From positions 1 through 33,498 of the forward strand of contig VXYL01000105.1 of assembly GCA_009846005.1 (NCBI GenBank): a stretch of 33,498 bases of DNA. The letters run 5' to 3'. The position numbers and the translations under genes were made by a program. The notes under the pieces were generated by a model. That model did not search any database, was not told where the DNA came from, and worked only from the letters and a program-made list of their open reading frames with translations. The number at the start of each line of letters is the position of its first letter. The first letter of the stretch is position 1. Positions 1 to 8,330 of the stretch are shown in pieces. This stretch comes from Gammaproteobacteria bacterium (GTDB lineage: Bacteria > Pseudomonadota > Gammaproteobacteria > Pseudomonadales > Azotimanducaceae).

Positions 1-413
1 TCCCCCCCCGGGCTGCCTCGCCCGCGACCGCCGCCACCACCGCCGCCCCCGCCGCGGTACGACCAGCCGGCCTCGCCGTGGCTCACGAGGGCGATGTCGA
101 TGATGCCGGCGTGGATTGCCGCCAGGGCGTGGTGGACGTGGATCTGGAACGAGCACCCACCGACCGACGTGGTGTCGAGATAGCGGGGCTTCAAGCCAAG
201 ATGCTCCGCCAGCTCCCCGGACCATCCGGCGGAAAAAATACCCTGGATGTCCGCGATGGGGATGCCGGTCTGAACACTGACGTTCTTGATGGCTTGGATG
301 TGGTGCTGAAGTGACGTCACCTTGTGGCCCGTCAGGTCTTCGGGATAGCCGATCACATCGGACTCGGCTGCTCCGACGATCGCGGCCGCGTTGCTTAGAT
401 TCGCTGCACCCAT
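1..413 (-). CDS. Thiolase-like acyltransferase, N-terminal part (truncated by window edge)
   Basis: Reading the minus strand from the ATG at 413 gives about 137 residues before the window ends. The start resembles lipid-transfer/SCP-x type thiolases: an AAIVGAAES opening strand, and a VGGCS motif whose Cys87 would be the catalytic nucleophile. A GGGGGAG stretch upstream is a good ribosome binding site. The ATG lies two bases after the stop of the DUF35 gene, so the two are almost certainly co-transcribed. In this family DUF35 proteins partner thiolases as acyl-CoA binding subunits, in CoA-ester condensation or cleavage (fatty acid or steroid side-chain type). Residues 121-129 are nine consecutive glycines followed by a Gly/Arg stretch, where relatives have a shorter loop. 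The substrate cannot be told. Confidence 0.85.
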   Translation of the reverse strand, partial: MGAANLSNAAAIVGAAESDVIGYPEDLTGHKVTSLQHHIQAIKNVSVQTGIPIADIQGIFSAGWSGELAEHLGLKPRYLDTTSVGGCSFQIHVHHALAAIHAGIIDIALVSHGEAGWSYRGGGGGGGGGRGRGSPGG

Positions 414-415
414 GA

Positions 416-868
416 CTACTCCCCCGACTCGACGACGCGCCAGAACGGGATGAAGGTGTCGTCGTTGGCCTGCTCGAACTCGACCTCGACCCTCGCGCCG
501 ATCTTGATTCCTTCCGGCTTGGTGGGGTCGACGCCGCGCAGAACCGTCATCATGCGATCCCCTTCGTCGAGGTCGATGTACGCCGTGACGTAGGGCACCT
601 CCTCCGCCCAGCCGCCGAATGCGCGGTGCTGGACGGCGAAAGTGTGCAGCCGGCCCTTGCCGCTGCCCTCGATCCACTCCAGGTTCGTGGAGTGGCAGAA
701 AGGGCAGATCAGGCGCGGGTACCAGTGCACGCGATTGCAGTCGCGGCATCGTGGCAGCATCAGCTTGCCGGCCTTGGTTCCTTCCCAGAACGGTTTGGTG
801 TTTTGCCCTTGGGGTGGGATCGGTTTGTTATAGGCCACGGTGTCTCCGCTGGTCTTGGCGTCGGTCAA
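416..868 (-). CDS. Zn-ribbon OB-fold protein (DUF35 family), thiolase partner
   Basis: A 150-residue protein of typical DUF35 size. An N-terminal helix (about 20-38) leads into a rubredoxin-like zinc ribbon with cysteines 41, 44, 55 and 58 (CRDC and CPFC), followed by an OB-fold from about residue 62 to the end. In characterised members the ribbon and OB-fold bind acyl-CoA and complete the active site of a partner thiolase or hydratase. The thiolase gene follows two bases downstream on the same strand, which fits that role. The ATG at 868 is followed by MTDAKT, and no better upstream start was seen. The promoter should lie in 869-967, back to back with that of infC, but no convincing minus-strand boxes are visible. 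Confidence 0.9.
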   Translation of the reverse strand: MTDAKTSGDTVAYNKPIPPQGQNTKPFWEGTKAGKLMLPRCRDCNRVHWYPRLICPFCHSTNLEWIEGSGKGRLHTFAVQHRAFGGWAEEVPYVTAYIDLDEGDRMMTVLRGVDPTKPEGIKIGARVEVEFEQANDDTFIPFWRVVESGE

Positions 869-967
869 GCGGAGTAACTTATCACGGCAAGCCGCGCGGC
901 GGTGTCTCGTGCTTCGGAATAGCCGTCGTGTGCGACATGAGCCATGGCGGGCGTAGGAAAACGGCTG

Positions 968-996
968 TTGTTTGAACCTACCTCCCCCATTAGAAT
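968..996 (+). promoter_or_regulatory. Candidate sigma70 promoter for the infC operon
   Basis: TTGTTT at 968-973 and TAGAAT at 991-996 are separated by 17 bases. Both are close to consensus and lie about 90 bases upstream of the infC start. The 218-base gap between the DUF35 gene and infC holds nothing else recognisable. Assignment is by eye only. Confidence 0.45.
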
Positions 997-1074
997 CCGC
1001 GCTGTTTGGCCGTCTTGCGGTGTCCCCGCGAGGCGCGATGCGAAATTGACCGGGGACCGCGGGGTCGGACCGGC

Positions 1075-1089
1075 AAGGAGACGCCTATC
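1075..1089 (+). promoter_or_regulatory. Ribosome binding site and AUC start codon of infC
   Basis: AAGGAG at 1075-1080 is followed six bases later by ATC at 1087-1089, in frame with IF-3. No ATG, GTG or TTG at the right distance gives a normal IF-3 N-terminus; the in-frame ATG at 1006 lacks a good site and would add 27 residues unlike the family. infC genes commonly use AUU or AUC so that IF-3, which rejects such codons, represses its own translation. Confidence 0.85.
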
Positions 1090-1635
1090 AAGAGATCGAG
1101 TCCGAAAGCGCAGGCAGGCGAGCGCGCCGTCCTGAACGAGGACATCCGTGCGCTTCGGGTGCGCTTGATCGGGTCCGATGGCAACCAGGTTGGAATCGTC
1201 CCCCGCGACGATGCGTTGAGCGAAGCCCGCTCAGAGAGCCTAGACCTGGTGTTGATCGCCCCCAACGCCGATCCGCCGGTCGTGAAGGTGATGGACTACG
1301 GCAAACACCTGTTCGAGCAGAAGAAGGCCAAGGCCGCGCAACGCAAACGCCAGAAGCAGATCCACGTCAAGGAGATGAAGTTCCGACCGGGTACCGAGGA
1401 AGGCGACTACCAGGTCAAGTTGCGAAACCTAGTCCGCTTCCTAGAGGACGGCGACAAGGCCAAGGTAAGCATGCGCTTCAAGGGCCGCGAACGGGACCAT
1501 CCGGAGATCGGCATGGACGTGCTGAAGCGCATTGAGGACGATCTCGACGAATTGGCGAGTGTGGAAACGGAGCCGAAGTTCGATGGACCGCGCCAGATGA
1601 CGATGGTTCTGACGCCAAAGAAGCGGCGTAAGTAG
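1087..1635 (+). CDS. infC: Translation initiation factor IF-3
   Basis: With the AUC start the protein is 182 residues, close to the 180 of E. coli IF-3. The N-domain begins with NEDIRA, and [13 protein letters not shown] closes it near residues 58-70. A lysine-rich linker helix follows, then the C-domain with [15 protein letters not shown] and FKGRE, ending in a basic tail. IF-3 binds the 30S subunit, keeps 50S away and checks the start codon and initiator tRNA. The gene is followed by rpmI and rplT as in most bacteria. thrS, the usual upstream neighbour, is absent here and a divergent DUF35 gene takes its place. Autoregulation through the AUC start is expected from the family. Confidence 0.95.
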   Translation: MKRSSPKAQAGERAVLNEDIRALRVRLIGSDGNQVGIVPRDDALSEARSESLDLVLIAPNADPPVVKVMDYGKHLFEQKKAKAAQRKRQKQIHVKEMKFRPGTEEGDYQVKLRNLVRFLEDGDKAKVSMRFKGRERDHPEIGMDVLKRIEDDLDELASVETEPKFDGPRQMTMVLTPKKRRK

Positions 1636-1734
1636 GCGCGCAAGTGAGCGGCGCGAAGCTGCGCCGTCGATCTCAACCGATCCAGGCAAGGCAGGCCCAG
1701 CGAGAGGATCTGCCCGGGACAACGAGGACGATTC

Positions 1735-1935
1735 ATGCCCAAACTGAAGACCAACCGCGGCGCGGCGAAGCGTTTTCGCCGTACCGCCAAGGGGTTCAAG
1801 CACAAGCGGAGCAACAAGAGTCACATCCTCACGAAGATGGCGCCAAAACGGAAACGCCAGCTTAGGGGGTTCAAGGATGTGTCCGCCGCGGATGCCGCGG
1901 CGGTGAAACGCATGGTGCCGAAAAAGGGCCGGTAG
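1735..1935 (+). CDS. rpmI: 50S ribosomal protein L35
   Basis: A 66-residue, highly basic protein starting [13 protein letters not shown], the standard L35 opening, with the HILTKM motif in the middle and a KGR end. The length matches the family (64-66). GAGGA at 1724-1728 is a suitable ribosome binding site before the ATG. It lies 99 bases after infC and 64 bases before rplT, in the usual order. L35 binds 23S rRNA in the large subunit. In E. coli and Bacillus, L20 represses this operon by binding the leader mRNA; whether that happens here cannot be judged, as no clear L20-binding fold was recognised in the gap before rpmI. Confidence 0.97.
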   Translation: MPKLKTNRGAAKRFRRTAKGFKHKRSNKSHILTKMAPKRKRQLRGFKDVSAADAAAVKRMVPKKGR

Positions 1936-1999
1936 TACGCGGACTCCCCTTCCGCCGAGTTCAACACGGGCCAAGTTCAACACGGAAGAAACTTAAGAC

Positions 2000-2356
2000 A
2001 TGCCAAGAGCCAGAAACAGCGTCGCGTCCAGGGCGCGGCGAAAAAAGGTCTTGAAGGCCGCCAAGGGCTACTACGGTGCGCGCAGCCGATCGTTCAAGGT
2101 GGCGAAGCAGGCCGTCATCAAGGCCGGCCAGTACGCGTACCGTGACCGCCGCCAGCGCAAGCGCCAGTTCCGCGGGCTGTGGATCGTGCGCATCAATGCC
2201 GAAGCCCGTCGCCATGGCCTGTCCTACAGCCGCTTTGTGGCGGGCCTGAAGCGGGCATCCATCGACGTGGACCGACGGGTGCTCGCCGACCTGGCCATTC
2301 ACGAACAGGAGGCGTTCGCCGCCCTGGCCCAAAAGGCGAAAGCGGCGCTCGCTTGA
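2000..2356 (+). CDS. rplT: 50S ribosomal protein L20
   Basis: At 118 residues it is exactly the family length. The start [15 protein letters not shown], the [13 protein letters not shown] segment and the central [15 protein letters not shown] block are hallmark L20 sequence. The N-terminal basic helix threads into 23S rRNA and is needed for early large-subunit assembly; the C-domain is the part that acts as translational repressor in other species. It is the third gene of the infC-rpmI-rplT set and is followed after 45 bases by pheS. This order is conserved in gammaproteobacteria, and transcription probably continues into pheST. Confidence 0.98.
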   Translation: MPRARNSVASRARRKKVLKAAKGYYGARSRSFKVAKQAVIKAGQYAYRDRRQRKRQFRGLWIVRINAEARRHGLSYSRFVAGLKRASIDVDRRVLADLAIHEQEAFAALAQKAKAALA

Positions 2357-2401
2357 CGCCGTAGCCGGACCGGCAACCGTCGCGCCCGGCAACCGCACGA
2401 C

Positions 2402-3418
2402 ATGAACGTTGATGGCATCGAGAAGGCCGCGTTGACGGCCGTTGACGCGGCGACGGATGAACTGTCCCTCGACGAAGCCCGGGTACGCTACCTCGGCAGG
2501 AGAGGCGAACTCACCGTGCTGCTCCGCTCCCTCGGTGGCATGGATGCGGCCGAGCGCCCCGCCGCCGGAGCCCGCATAAACGCTGCCAAGGTTCGGCTCC
2601 AACAGGCCATCGAGCGTCGCCGGAACGCGTTGGCTGCGGAGCAACTCGAACAGGAACTCGCCGAAGAGGCGGTTGACGTCACCTTGCCGGGCCGGTCGCG
2701 GCCGGGCGGCAGTCTGCATCCCATCACCATGACCTTCCGACGAATCGAGCGCATCTTCGAAGCCGCGGGCTACGACGTGGTCTCGGGTCCGGAAATCGAG
2801 GACGAGTACCACAACTTCGAGGCGCTCAACATACCCGCGGACCATCCGGCCCGCGCCATGCACGACACGCTCTACCTCGACAACGGCATGCTCTTGCGCA
2901 CGCACACCTCCCCCGTGCAGATCCGCACGATGGAAGCCCATCCTCCGCCGATCCGGGTGATCTGCCCCGGCCGGGTGTACCGCAAGGACAACATGGATGC
3001 GAGCCACAGCCCCATGTTCCACCAGGTGGAAGGGCTGGTCGTGGACGAGGGCATCGCCTTCGCGGATCTCAAGGGGGCGGTGGTCGACTTCGTGCACGGC
3101 TTCTTCGAACAGGATCTCGGCGTTCGTTTCCGACCTTCCTATTTTCCGTTCACCGAGCCGTCCGCCGAGGTGGACGTGCAGTGCGTGCACTGTTTCGGGG
3201 ACGGTTGCCAAGCATGCGGCCAGAGCGGCTGGACGGAGGTCTTGGGCTGCGGAATGGTGCATCCCAGCGTTCTCGCCAACGTCGGGATCGACACCGAGCG
3301 GTACACGGGGTTTGCGTTCGGTTTCGGGGTTGATCGGTTCGCGACCCTGTTCTACGAGATCGACGACATGCGGTTGCTGTTCGACAACGAACTGCGCTTC
3401 CTGGAGCAGTTCGCGTGA
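2402..3418 (+). CDS. pheS: Phenylalanyl-tRNA synthetase, alpha subunit
   Basis: The 338-residue alpha subunit charges tRNA-Phe as an alpha2beta2 enzyme with PheT. Residues 1-85 form the coiled-coil tRNA-binding arm. The class II catalytic core follows: RTHTSPVQ, then motif 2 around [19 protein letters not shown], then motif 3 [10 protein letters not shown] near the C-terminus. An insertion holding four cysteines ([17 protein letters not shown]) is the zinc-ribbon-like hairpin common in many bacterial PheS. The stop TGA overlaps the GTG start of pheT by four bases (GTGA), so the subunits are translationally coupled for equal production. Confidence 0.98.
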   Translation: MNVDGIEKAALTAVDAATDELSLDEARVRYLGRRGELTVLLRSLGGMDAAERPAAGARINAAKVRLQQAIERRRNALAAEQLEQELAEEAVDVTLPGRSRPGGSLHPITMTFRRIERIFEAAGYDVVSGPEIEDEYHNFEALNIPADHPARAMHDTLYLDNGMLLRTHTSPVQIRTMEAHPPPIRVICPGRVYRKDNMDASHSPMFHQVEGLVVDEGIAFADLKGAVVDFVHGFFEQDLGVRFRPSYFPFTEPSAEVDVQCVHCFGDGCQACGQSGWTEVLGCGMVHPSVLANVGIDTERYTGFAFGFGVDRFATLFYEIDDMRLLFDNELRFLEQFA

Positions 3419-5793
3419 AGTACAGCGAGCAGTGGCTCAGGGAATGGGTGCCGGTCGCCGTCTCGACCCAAGAACTCTGCGATCAACTCACCAATGCCGG
3501 GTTGGAGGTGGAGGGCACGGCGGGGGTGGCGGGGGAATTCTCGGAGGTCGTCGTTGCCAAGATCACGGCCGTGGAACCCCACCCGAACGCCTCGCGGCTG
3601 TCGTTGTGCCGAGTAGACGATGGTGTGGGTTCGGCGACCGTCGTCTGCGGTGCACCGAACGCGAGCGTTGGGCTCGTGAGCGCGTTCGCCCGCGTGGGCG
3701 CGGTGCTCCCCGACGGCACGGTGATCGGGCGTTCCGAACTGCGCGGCGTGGTTTCGGAGGGGATGCTGCTTTCCGCCCTGGAACTTGGCCTCGACAGTGC
3801 TGCCGACGGCATCCTCGAACTCGATGCCGAGCTTGAGTGCGGAACCGATCTGCGCGTCGCGCTCGGTTTGGACGACGTCGTCATCGACATCGACCTGACG
3901 CCGAACCGCGGCGATGCGTTGAGTATCCGCGGCTTGGCCCGGGAGATTGGCGTACTCAACCGGTTGCCCGTCCGTGTTCCGCGAATCGATGCCGTTAGGG
4001 CGGACACGGATACGGAGTTCCGCGTCGAGGTCGCGAACACCGCCGGCTGCCCGCGCTACCTTGGACGCGTCATCGAGGGGGTCGACTTAAGCCGCCCTGC
4101 GCCGTGGTGGATACGGGAACGGTTGCGGCGCTCGGGACTACGCCCGATCGACGCTGCGGTGGACGTGACAAACTACGTTCTGCTCGAACTCGGTCAACCG
4201 ATGCACGCCTTCGATCTCGATCAGTTGTCCGGCGGCATCGTGGTGCGCAACGGTCGCCGCGGCGAGTCGATGACATTGCTCGACGGGCACCACGTCGAGG
4301 TAGACGAAACGGTATTGCTGATTACCGACCACAATGGTCCCGTCGCCTTGGCAGGCGTCATGGGCGGTGAAAGAAGTGGAGTTGGAACAGCAACCTGCAA
4401 TGTGTTTCTCGAATGCGCCTACTTTTCGCCTCAGACCACCGCGGCGACGTCCCGGCGCTTCGGCATCAATTCCGATGCCGCGTACCGGTACGCGCGCGGG
4501 GTTGATCACCAATTGCAGGCGACGGCCATGGAACGGGCCACCCGTCTGCTTGTCGACATAGCCGGCGGTCGCCCGGGTCCCGTCGTGGAGGCGGTGAGCG
4601 AGAAGGACTTGCCGCGGGCGAACCGGGTGGCGTTGCGCAAGTCGCGACTTGACCACTTGGTCGGAGAGGAGATCCCGGTGGAGGAGGTCGAGCGGATTCT
4701 CGATAGTCTCGAGCTATCGCCTTCGTGGGCTGGCGACGGCGATGACCTCGTCTGGACAACGACGAGTCCGAGTCATCGTTTCGATATCGCTCGCGAGGAG
4801 GACTTGGTGGAGGAAGTACTCCGGATCCATGGCTACGACGCCATCGACACGCGGGTGCCCATCGTGCCGCTGCCGCTCGGAAGGGCCCGGGTGAACGAAT
4901 TGCTCGATACGCGGCTAAAGGACCTGCTCGTCGACTTGGGATATGCGGAGGCTATCACCTACAGCTTCATCGACCCGAAGGTCGCCGACCTTTTCGATCC
5001 CGGTGGCGACCCGGTTTCGGTTGTCAATCCCGTCTCGAGCGAACACGCGGTGATGCGAACCAGCCTGCTTCCGGGGCTCGTGACTGCATTGCGCACCAAC
5101 CTGTCCCGGCAGGCGGCGCGCGTGCGGCTTTTCGAAACCGGGCAGTGTTTCCGCAAGGAGGCGGATGGTCTTGCGCAGTTGACGCTGTGCGGCGGTGTGC
5201 TGTTCGGTCCCCGGGAGCGGGAGGGCTGGGCGCATGATCGCAACCGGGTCGACTTCTTCGACGTCAAGGGCGACGTCGAACGGTTGTTCGCATTGGGGGG
5301 GCTCGACGTCGCCTTCGCGAAGGCGGCGGACCCCGTTCTTCATCCCGGTCAGGCCGCGGTCGTCCTCGTTGACGGCGAGCCCGCCGGACGGTTCGGGCGG
5401 CTGCACCCCGAGGTGGAGACCGTGCTGGAACTACCGGGCGGCGTGTACGTGTTCGAGCTCGAAGGCGACGCCGTGCTCGCGCGCCGTCGGCGGCGACACG
5501 GCTTTGTATCGCGCCAACCGTCGGTTCGCCGTGACCTCGCCTTGGTCCTAGACCGCGCCGTCCCGGCTGCGAGCATCGAGTCGATCGTACGATCACGCCT
5601 CGGCGAAATGCTGGCCGAGTTCACTTTTTTCGATGTCTATGCGGGTGAAGGCATTGATTCCAATGAGAAAAGTGTGGCAATAGGCTTGACCTTTCAGCAC
5701 GGGTCGCGCACCCTTACCGATACTGAGATTGCCCAACATCTGGATGACATGCTGCTCGATCTGAAGAGTAGACTCGGTGTTCGCCTGCGCTAG
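3415..5793 (+). CDS. pheT: Phenylalanyl-tRNA synthetase, beta subunit
   Basis: At 792 residues it is normal length for a full beta subunit. The order is: an N-terminal segment ([11 protein letters not shown]), an EMAP/OB-type tRNA-binding domain at about 40-150, the B3/B4 editing domain at about 200-390 (which hydrolyses Tyr-tRNA-Phe), the B5 domain, a catalytically inactive synthetase-like core with HPGQAA, and a C-terminal ferredoxin-like anticodon-binding domain from about 695. It starts with GTG overlapping the pheS stop. The next gene, ihfA, begins about 80 bases later, as in other gammaproteobacteria. Confidence 0.98.
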   Translation: MKYSEQWLREWVPVAVSTQELCDQLTNAGLEVEGTAGVAGEFSEVVVAKITAVEPHPNASRLSLCRVDDGVGSATVVCGAPNASVGLVSAFARVGAVLPDGTVIGRSELRGVVSEGMLLSALELGLDSAADGILELDAELECGTDLRVALGLDDVVIDIDLTPNRGDALSIRGLAREIGVLNRLPVRVPRIDAVRADTDTEFRVEVANTAGCPRYLGRVIEGVDLSRPAPWWIRERLRRSGLRPIDAAVDVTNYVLLELGQPMHAFDLDQLSGGIVVRNGRRGESMTLLDGHHVEVDETVLLITDHNGPVALAGVMGGERSGVGTATCNVFLECAYFSPQTTAATSRRFGINSDAAYRYARGVDHQLQATAMERATRLLVDIAGGRPGPVVEAVSEKDLPRANRVALRKSRLDHLVGEEIPVEEVERILDSLELSPSWAGDGDDLVWTTTSPSHRFDIAREEDLVEEVLRIHGYDAIDTRVPIVPLPLGRARVNELLDTRLKDLLVDLGYAEAITYSFIDPKVADLFDPGGDPVSVVNPVSSEHAVMRTSLLPGLVTALRTNLSRQAARVRLFETGQCFRKEADGLAQLTLCGGVLFGPREREGWAHDRNRVDFFDVKGDVERLFALGGLDVAFAKAADPVLHPGQAAVVLVDGEPAGRFGRLHPEVETVLELPGGVYVFELEGDAVLARRRRRHGFVSRQPSVRRDLALVLDRAVPAASIESIVRSRLGEMLAEFTFFDVYAGEGIDSNEKSVAIGLTFQHGSRTLTDTEIAQHLDDMLLDLKSRLGVRLR

Positions 5794-5874
5794 AGCGCAC
5801 GACTGGGCGAGCGCAGCCGGCCACGACGTGTTGTTGGGCCGCGGAACCTTTGATCCGCAGCGGGGGACTCGACG

Positions 5875-6180
5875 TTGGGTGCAATGACCAAGGCGCAGAT
5901 GGCGGACCGGCTGTTCGAGGATCTGGGCTTCAACAAACGGGAAGCCAAGGAAATCGTCGAGTCCTTCTTCGAGGAGATCGCCACCGCGCTCGAGCGCAAC
6001 GAACCCGTCAAACTTTCCGGATTCGGGAACTTCGACCTCCGGGACAAGCGCGAACGCCCCGGTCGCAACCCCAGGACCGGTGAGGAAATCCCCGTCTCGG
6101 CACGCCGAGTCGTCACGTTCCATCCTGGTCAAAAGCTCCGATCGCGGGTCGAGACGCATGTCGGGTCCGACACCGACTGA
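5875..6180 (+). CDS. ihfA: Integration host factor, alpha subunit
   Basis: This is the DNA-bending nucleoid protein subunit that pairs with IhfB. The 101-residue product carries [24 protein letters not shown] and the DNA-intercalating arm [12 protein letters not shown], followed by [18 protein letters not shown]; all match IHF-alpha closely. Start choice: TTG at 5875 sits seven bases after GGGGGA and gives MGAMTKAQM, matching the E. coli MALTKAEM spacing. The ATG at 5884 is 16 bases from that site and is the alternative. The gene follows pheT and overlaps the start of the MerR-type gene by 23 bases, the order seen in many proteobacteria. Confidence 0.96.
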   Translation: MGAMTKAQMADRLFEDLGFNKREAKEIVESFFEEIATALERNEPVKLSGFGNFDLRDKRERPGRNPRTGEEIPVSARRVVTFHPGQKLRSRVETHVGSDTD

Positions 6181-6514
6181 CCAACTGCCGCCGATCCCGC
6201 CGAAGCGCTACTTCACGATCGGCGAAGTGAGCGACTTGTGCGAGGTGAAGACCCATGTCCTGCGTTATTGGGAGCAGGAGTTCAACGACCTAAGCCCGGT
6301 CAAAAGGCGCGGTAACCGACGCTACTACCAGGAGCACGACATCCTGCTCGTCAGGCGCATCCGAGCTTTGCTCTACGATCAGGGCTACACGATCGGCGGG
6401 GCCCGGCAGAGACTCGCCGGTGGGGATGCGAGACAGGATCAAACCCAGGTCCGGCTCGTCGTCCGGCAGCTGATCGCCGAGTTGGAGGACGTGCTGGCGG
6501 TTCTGAGATCGTGA
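6158..6514 (+). CDS. MerR-family transcriptional regulator
   Basis: A 118-residue protein with a MerR-type winged helix-turn-helix: [22 protein letters not shown] (about residues 17-38, shown without spacing) followed by a RRYYQEHD wing. After the DNA-binding part comes only a short C-terminal helix, with no cysteines for metal binding and no effector domain. This small MerR type regularly follows ihfA in proteobacteria; its target is not known to me. The ATG at 6158 lies inside the end of ihfA in another frame, suggesting coupled translation. The stop at 6512-6514 is one base from the stop of the convergent oxidoreductase gene, leaving no room for a conventional terminator between them. Confidence 0.9.
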   Translation: MSGPTPTDQLPPIPPKRYFTIGEVSDLCEVKTHVLRYWEQEFNDLSPVKRRGNRRYYQEHDILLVRRIRALLYDQGYTIGGARQRLAGGDARQDQTQVRLVVRQLIAELEDVLAVLRS

Positions 6515-6515
6515 G

Positions 6516-7544
6516 TCAGGTCGCGATGGCCCGGGCGATTTCGCCCCATCTGTCGAGCATCGTCGGGTCGCGCCGGATCGAATCCCGGGCGAGGTAGGTG
6601 ACGAGGCGCGTCGCGACGCCTTCATAGCGGCGGATCAACACATCGGCCAAGTCCTCCCAGGTGGCCACGACGGCGAAGTGGTCGAGCATCTCGTCGGTGA
6701 TCAGATCCGCTGCGCCGGCCGCGTCGCCAGCGCGTAGCCGTGTCCGGATCTTGTCGGTCGTGCCGGGAAATCCAAGGTCGTCGAACTGGAAGGCGTAGTT
6801 GGGCGTCGATCCGTAGAAGGCGAGTTGGGTTTTCGTACGTTCAACGAAGGGGGCACGTTCCTCGGGGGTGTCGCCGGGAATCGCGAACGTCGGGACGATC
6901 AGGTCGATCGCGCCGGGGTCGCGGCCCGCCTTGACGGCGCCTTTCGCCAAGGCGGGCCGCAGGCGATTGTTGATGTAGTGCATGGAGTGCATGGGATGGA
7001 CGTGCACGCCGTGGGCGACTTCGCCGGCGACCTGGCACATCAGGGGGCCGACGGCGGAGATGTCGACCTTGATGTCGCCGTACTCGTGCCGTGGCGGAAT
7101 CCACTCGGGACGTAACAGGTTCAACGAGTAGAAGGGTCCGGAGTGGTCGAGTCGAGCCTCGCCCCGAAACGCGGCGAGGCTGGCGTTGACGGCCTGCACG
7201 TAGTCCCGCATGCGCGCTGCGGGGTGGTCGAACTCGGATGCATAGCGGCGCGTGACGTGTGCGCGGACCTGGCTGCCGAGGCCGAGGCGAAAGCGCCCGT
7301 TGGTGTTGCGGGCCAGTTCCCAGGCGATTTGCGCCGCGATCATGGGGCTGCGCGGAAAGGCCACGGCGATGCCTGTGCTGAATTCGAGCTTCGGCGCGGC
7401 GGTGGCCGCTGCGGCGATCATCATCCACGGCACTTGGCTCGTTTCGGTGAACAGCATGCCGGAGAAACCGGCGCCTTCGACAGCTAGGGCAAGCTTGGCG
7501 CTGTCCTGCCAGGTGAGGTTGCCGGTCATCAGGTCGAAATGCAT
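6516..7544 (-). CDS. LLM-class, probably F420-dependent oxidoreductase (TIGR03617-like)
   Basis: A 342-residue single-domain protein with the luciferase-like monooxygenase TIM-barrel pattern: GAGFSGMLFTE near the N-terminus, then FSTGIAVAFPRSPM, ELARNTNGRFRLGLGSQV and YGSTPNYAFQF. It resembles the F420-dependent family found in actinobacteria and some marine proteobacteria. Such enzymes oxidise or reduce small organic substrates using F420 or FMN; the cofactor cannot be settled from sequence alone, and no F420 biosynthesis gene is in the window. It stands alone, convergent with the merR gene and divergent from the exported nuclease gene. Confidence 0.85.
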   Translation of the reverse strand: MHFDLMTGNLTWQDSAKLALAVEGAGFSGMLFTETSQVPWMMIAAAATAAPKLEFSTGIAVAFPRSPMIAAQIAWELARNTNGRFRLGLGSQVRAHVTRRYASEFDHPAARMRDYVQAVNASLAAFRGEARLDHSGPFYSLNLLRPEWIPPRHEYGDIKVDISAVGPLMCQVAGEVAHGVHVHPMHSMHYINNRLRPALAKGAVKAGRDPGAIDLIVPTFAIPGDTPEERAPFVERTKTQLAFYGSTPNYAFQFDDLGFPGTTDKIRTRLRAGDAAGAADLITDEMLDHFAVVATWEDLADVLIRRYEGVATRLVTYLARDSIRRDPTMLDRWGEIARAIAT

Positions 7545-7644
7545 GGCGGTGCTCGTTTGTTTGCATGCTCAAGCCTAACGCAGCTTGCGGCCGCGGGCCC
7601 TCCTAACGCACAGTAGAGTTCGTTGTCGCGACACCGATGGGCGA

Positions 7645-8241
7645 ATGCATCGTCTCTTCGTGGGCGTGGCTCTGTTCGCGAGCACCAGCGTCGCCGACCC
7701 GACTTGGCGAGGACTGATCGTTGCGGACGAGGATCGCTGTGCGCCGTACGATCGTGCCGAATACCGCTACCCGGCTTCCGTGGAAGACGCGACGATCTCG
7801 CTGCTGGGCGATGTCGTCAGTCCCTATACGTGCGAGCTGTTCGCCTCCAAACGCGACACCGAAGTCGATCACATCGTTGCGTTGTCCGAGGCGCACGACA
7901 GCGGTTTGTGCCGCGCCGACGCCGAAACTAAGCGCCGGTTCGCCCGGGACGTCGCCAACCTGACCTTGGCATCGCCGTCGCTGAATCGGTCCAAGGGCGC
8001 CCGCGACGGGGCGGATTGGGAGCCCGAACACAACCGATGCTGGTTCGCGACGCGCATCGTCGACGTGCGCAACGCCTATGGCCTGACCATCGATCGACGT
8101 GAAGCGGATGCGCTGGAGACGATCCTCGCCGGGTGCTCTTCCGCGGATGGCAGGGAACCGCACTGCGAATCCCGGTCGGTATTCCGAAGGGTGCTGCTGC
8201 CTGTACTCGGCACGGCCGCTCGCAAGGACAACAGTCGATGA
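7645..8241 (+). CDS. Exported HNH-type endonuclease (DUF1524/GmrSD C-terminal-like)
   Basis: The ATG at 7645 gives 198 residues opening with a short signal peptide (MHRLFVGVALFASTSVA, cleavage probably before DPTW). An upstream in-frame extension back to 7585 would bury it and is disfavoured. The nuclease core is EVDHIVALSEAH (Asp75-His76) followed by NLTLAS and LNRSKGARDGADW, with Asn105, Asn114 and Lys117: a beta-beta-alpha metal finger as in secreted HNH nucleases. Six cysteines (32, 63, 89, 132, 164, 174) would suit disulphides in the periplasm or outside. Likely roles are nutrient scavenging from DNA or degradation of environmental DNA. No immunity-like gene or secretion apparatus is adjacent. 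Confidence 0.8.
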   Translation: MHRLFVGVALFASTSVADPTWRGLIVADEDRCAPYDRAEYRYPASVEDATISLLGDVVSPYTCELFASKRDTEVDHIVALSEAHDSGLCRADAETKRRFARDVANLTLASPSLNRSKGARDGADWEPEHNRCWFATRIVDVRNAYGLTIDRREADALETILAGCSSADGREPHCESRSVFRRVLLPVLGTAARKDNSR

Positions 8242-8330
8242 TCCGGCGGGAGTGGCTTTCCCCTTTTTTTGAACATTCGCCACCTGCCCGATAAGCTCCC
8301 GCGCGGGATGGGAGACAAACGGGTCGCTTT

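Noticed and set aside
1690-1714. GGCAG...CTGCC hairpin before rpmI as an L20-binding or attenuator structure.
   Set aside because: Only five base pairs with a 15-base loop and no T-run; not distinguishable from chance.
1961-3262. A 433-residue minus-strand open frame across rplT and pheS.
   Set aside because: Shadow of rplT and pheS, both unmistakable on the plus strand.
7585-7644. Upstream start of the HNH nuclease.
   Set aside because: It adds 20 charged residues ahead of a good signal peptide that begins at the ATG at 7645.
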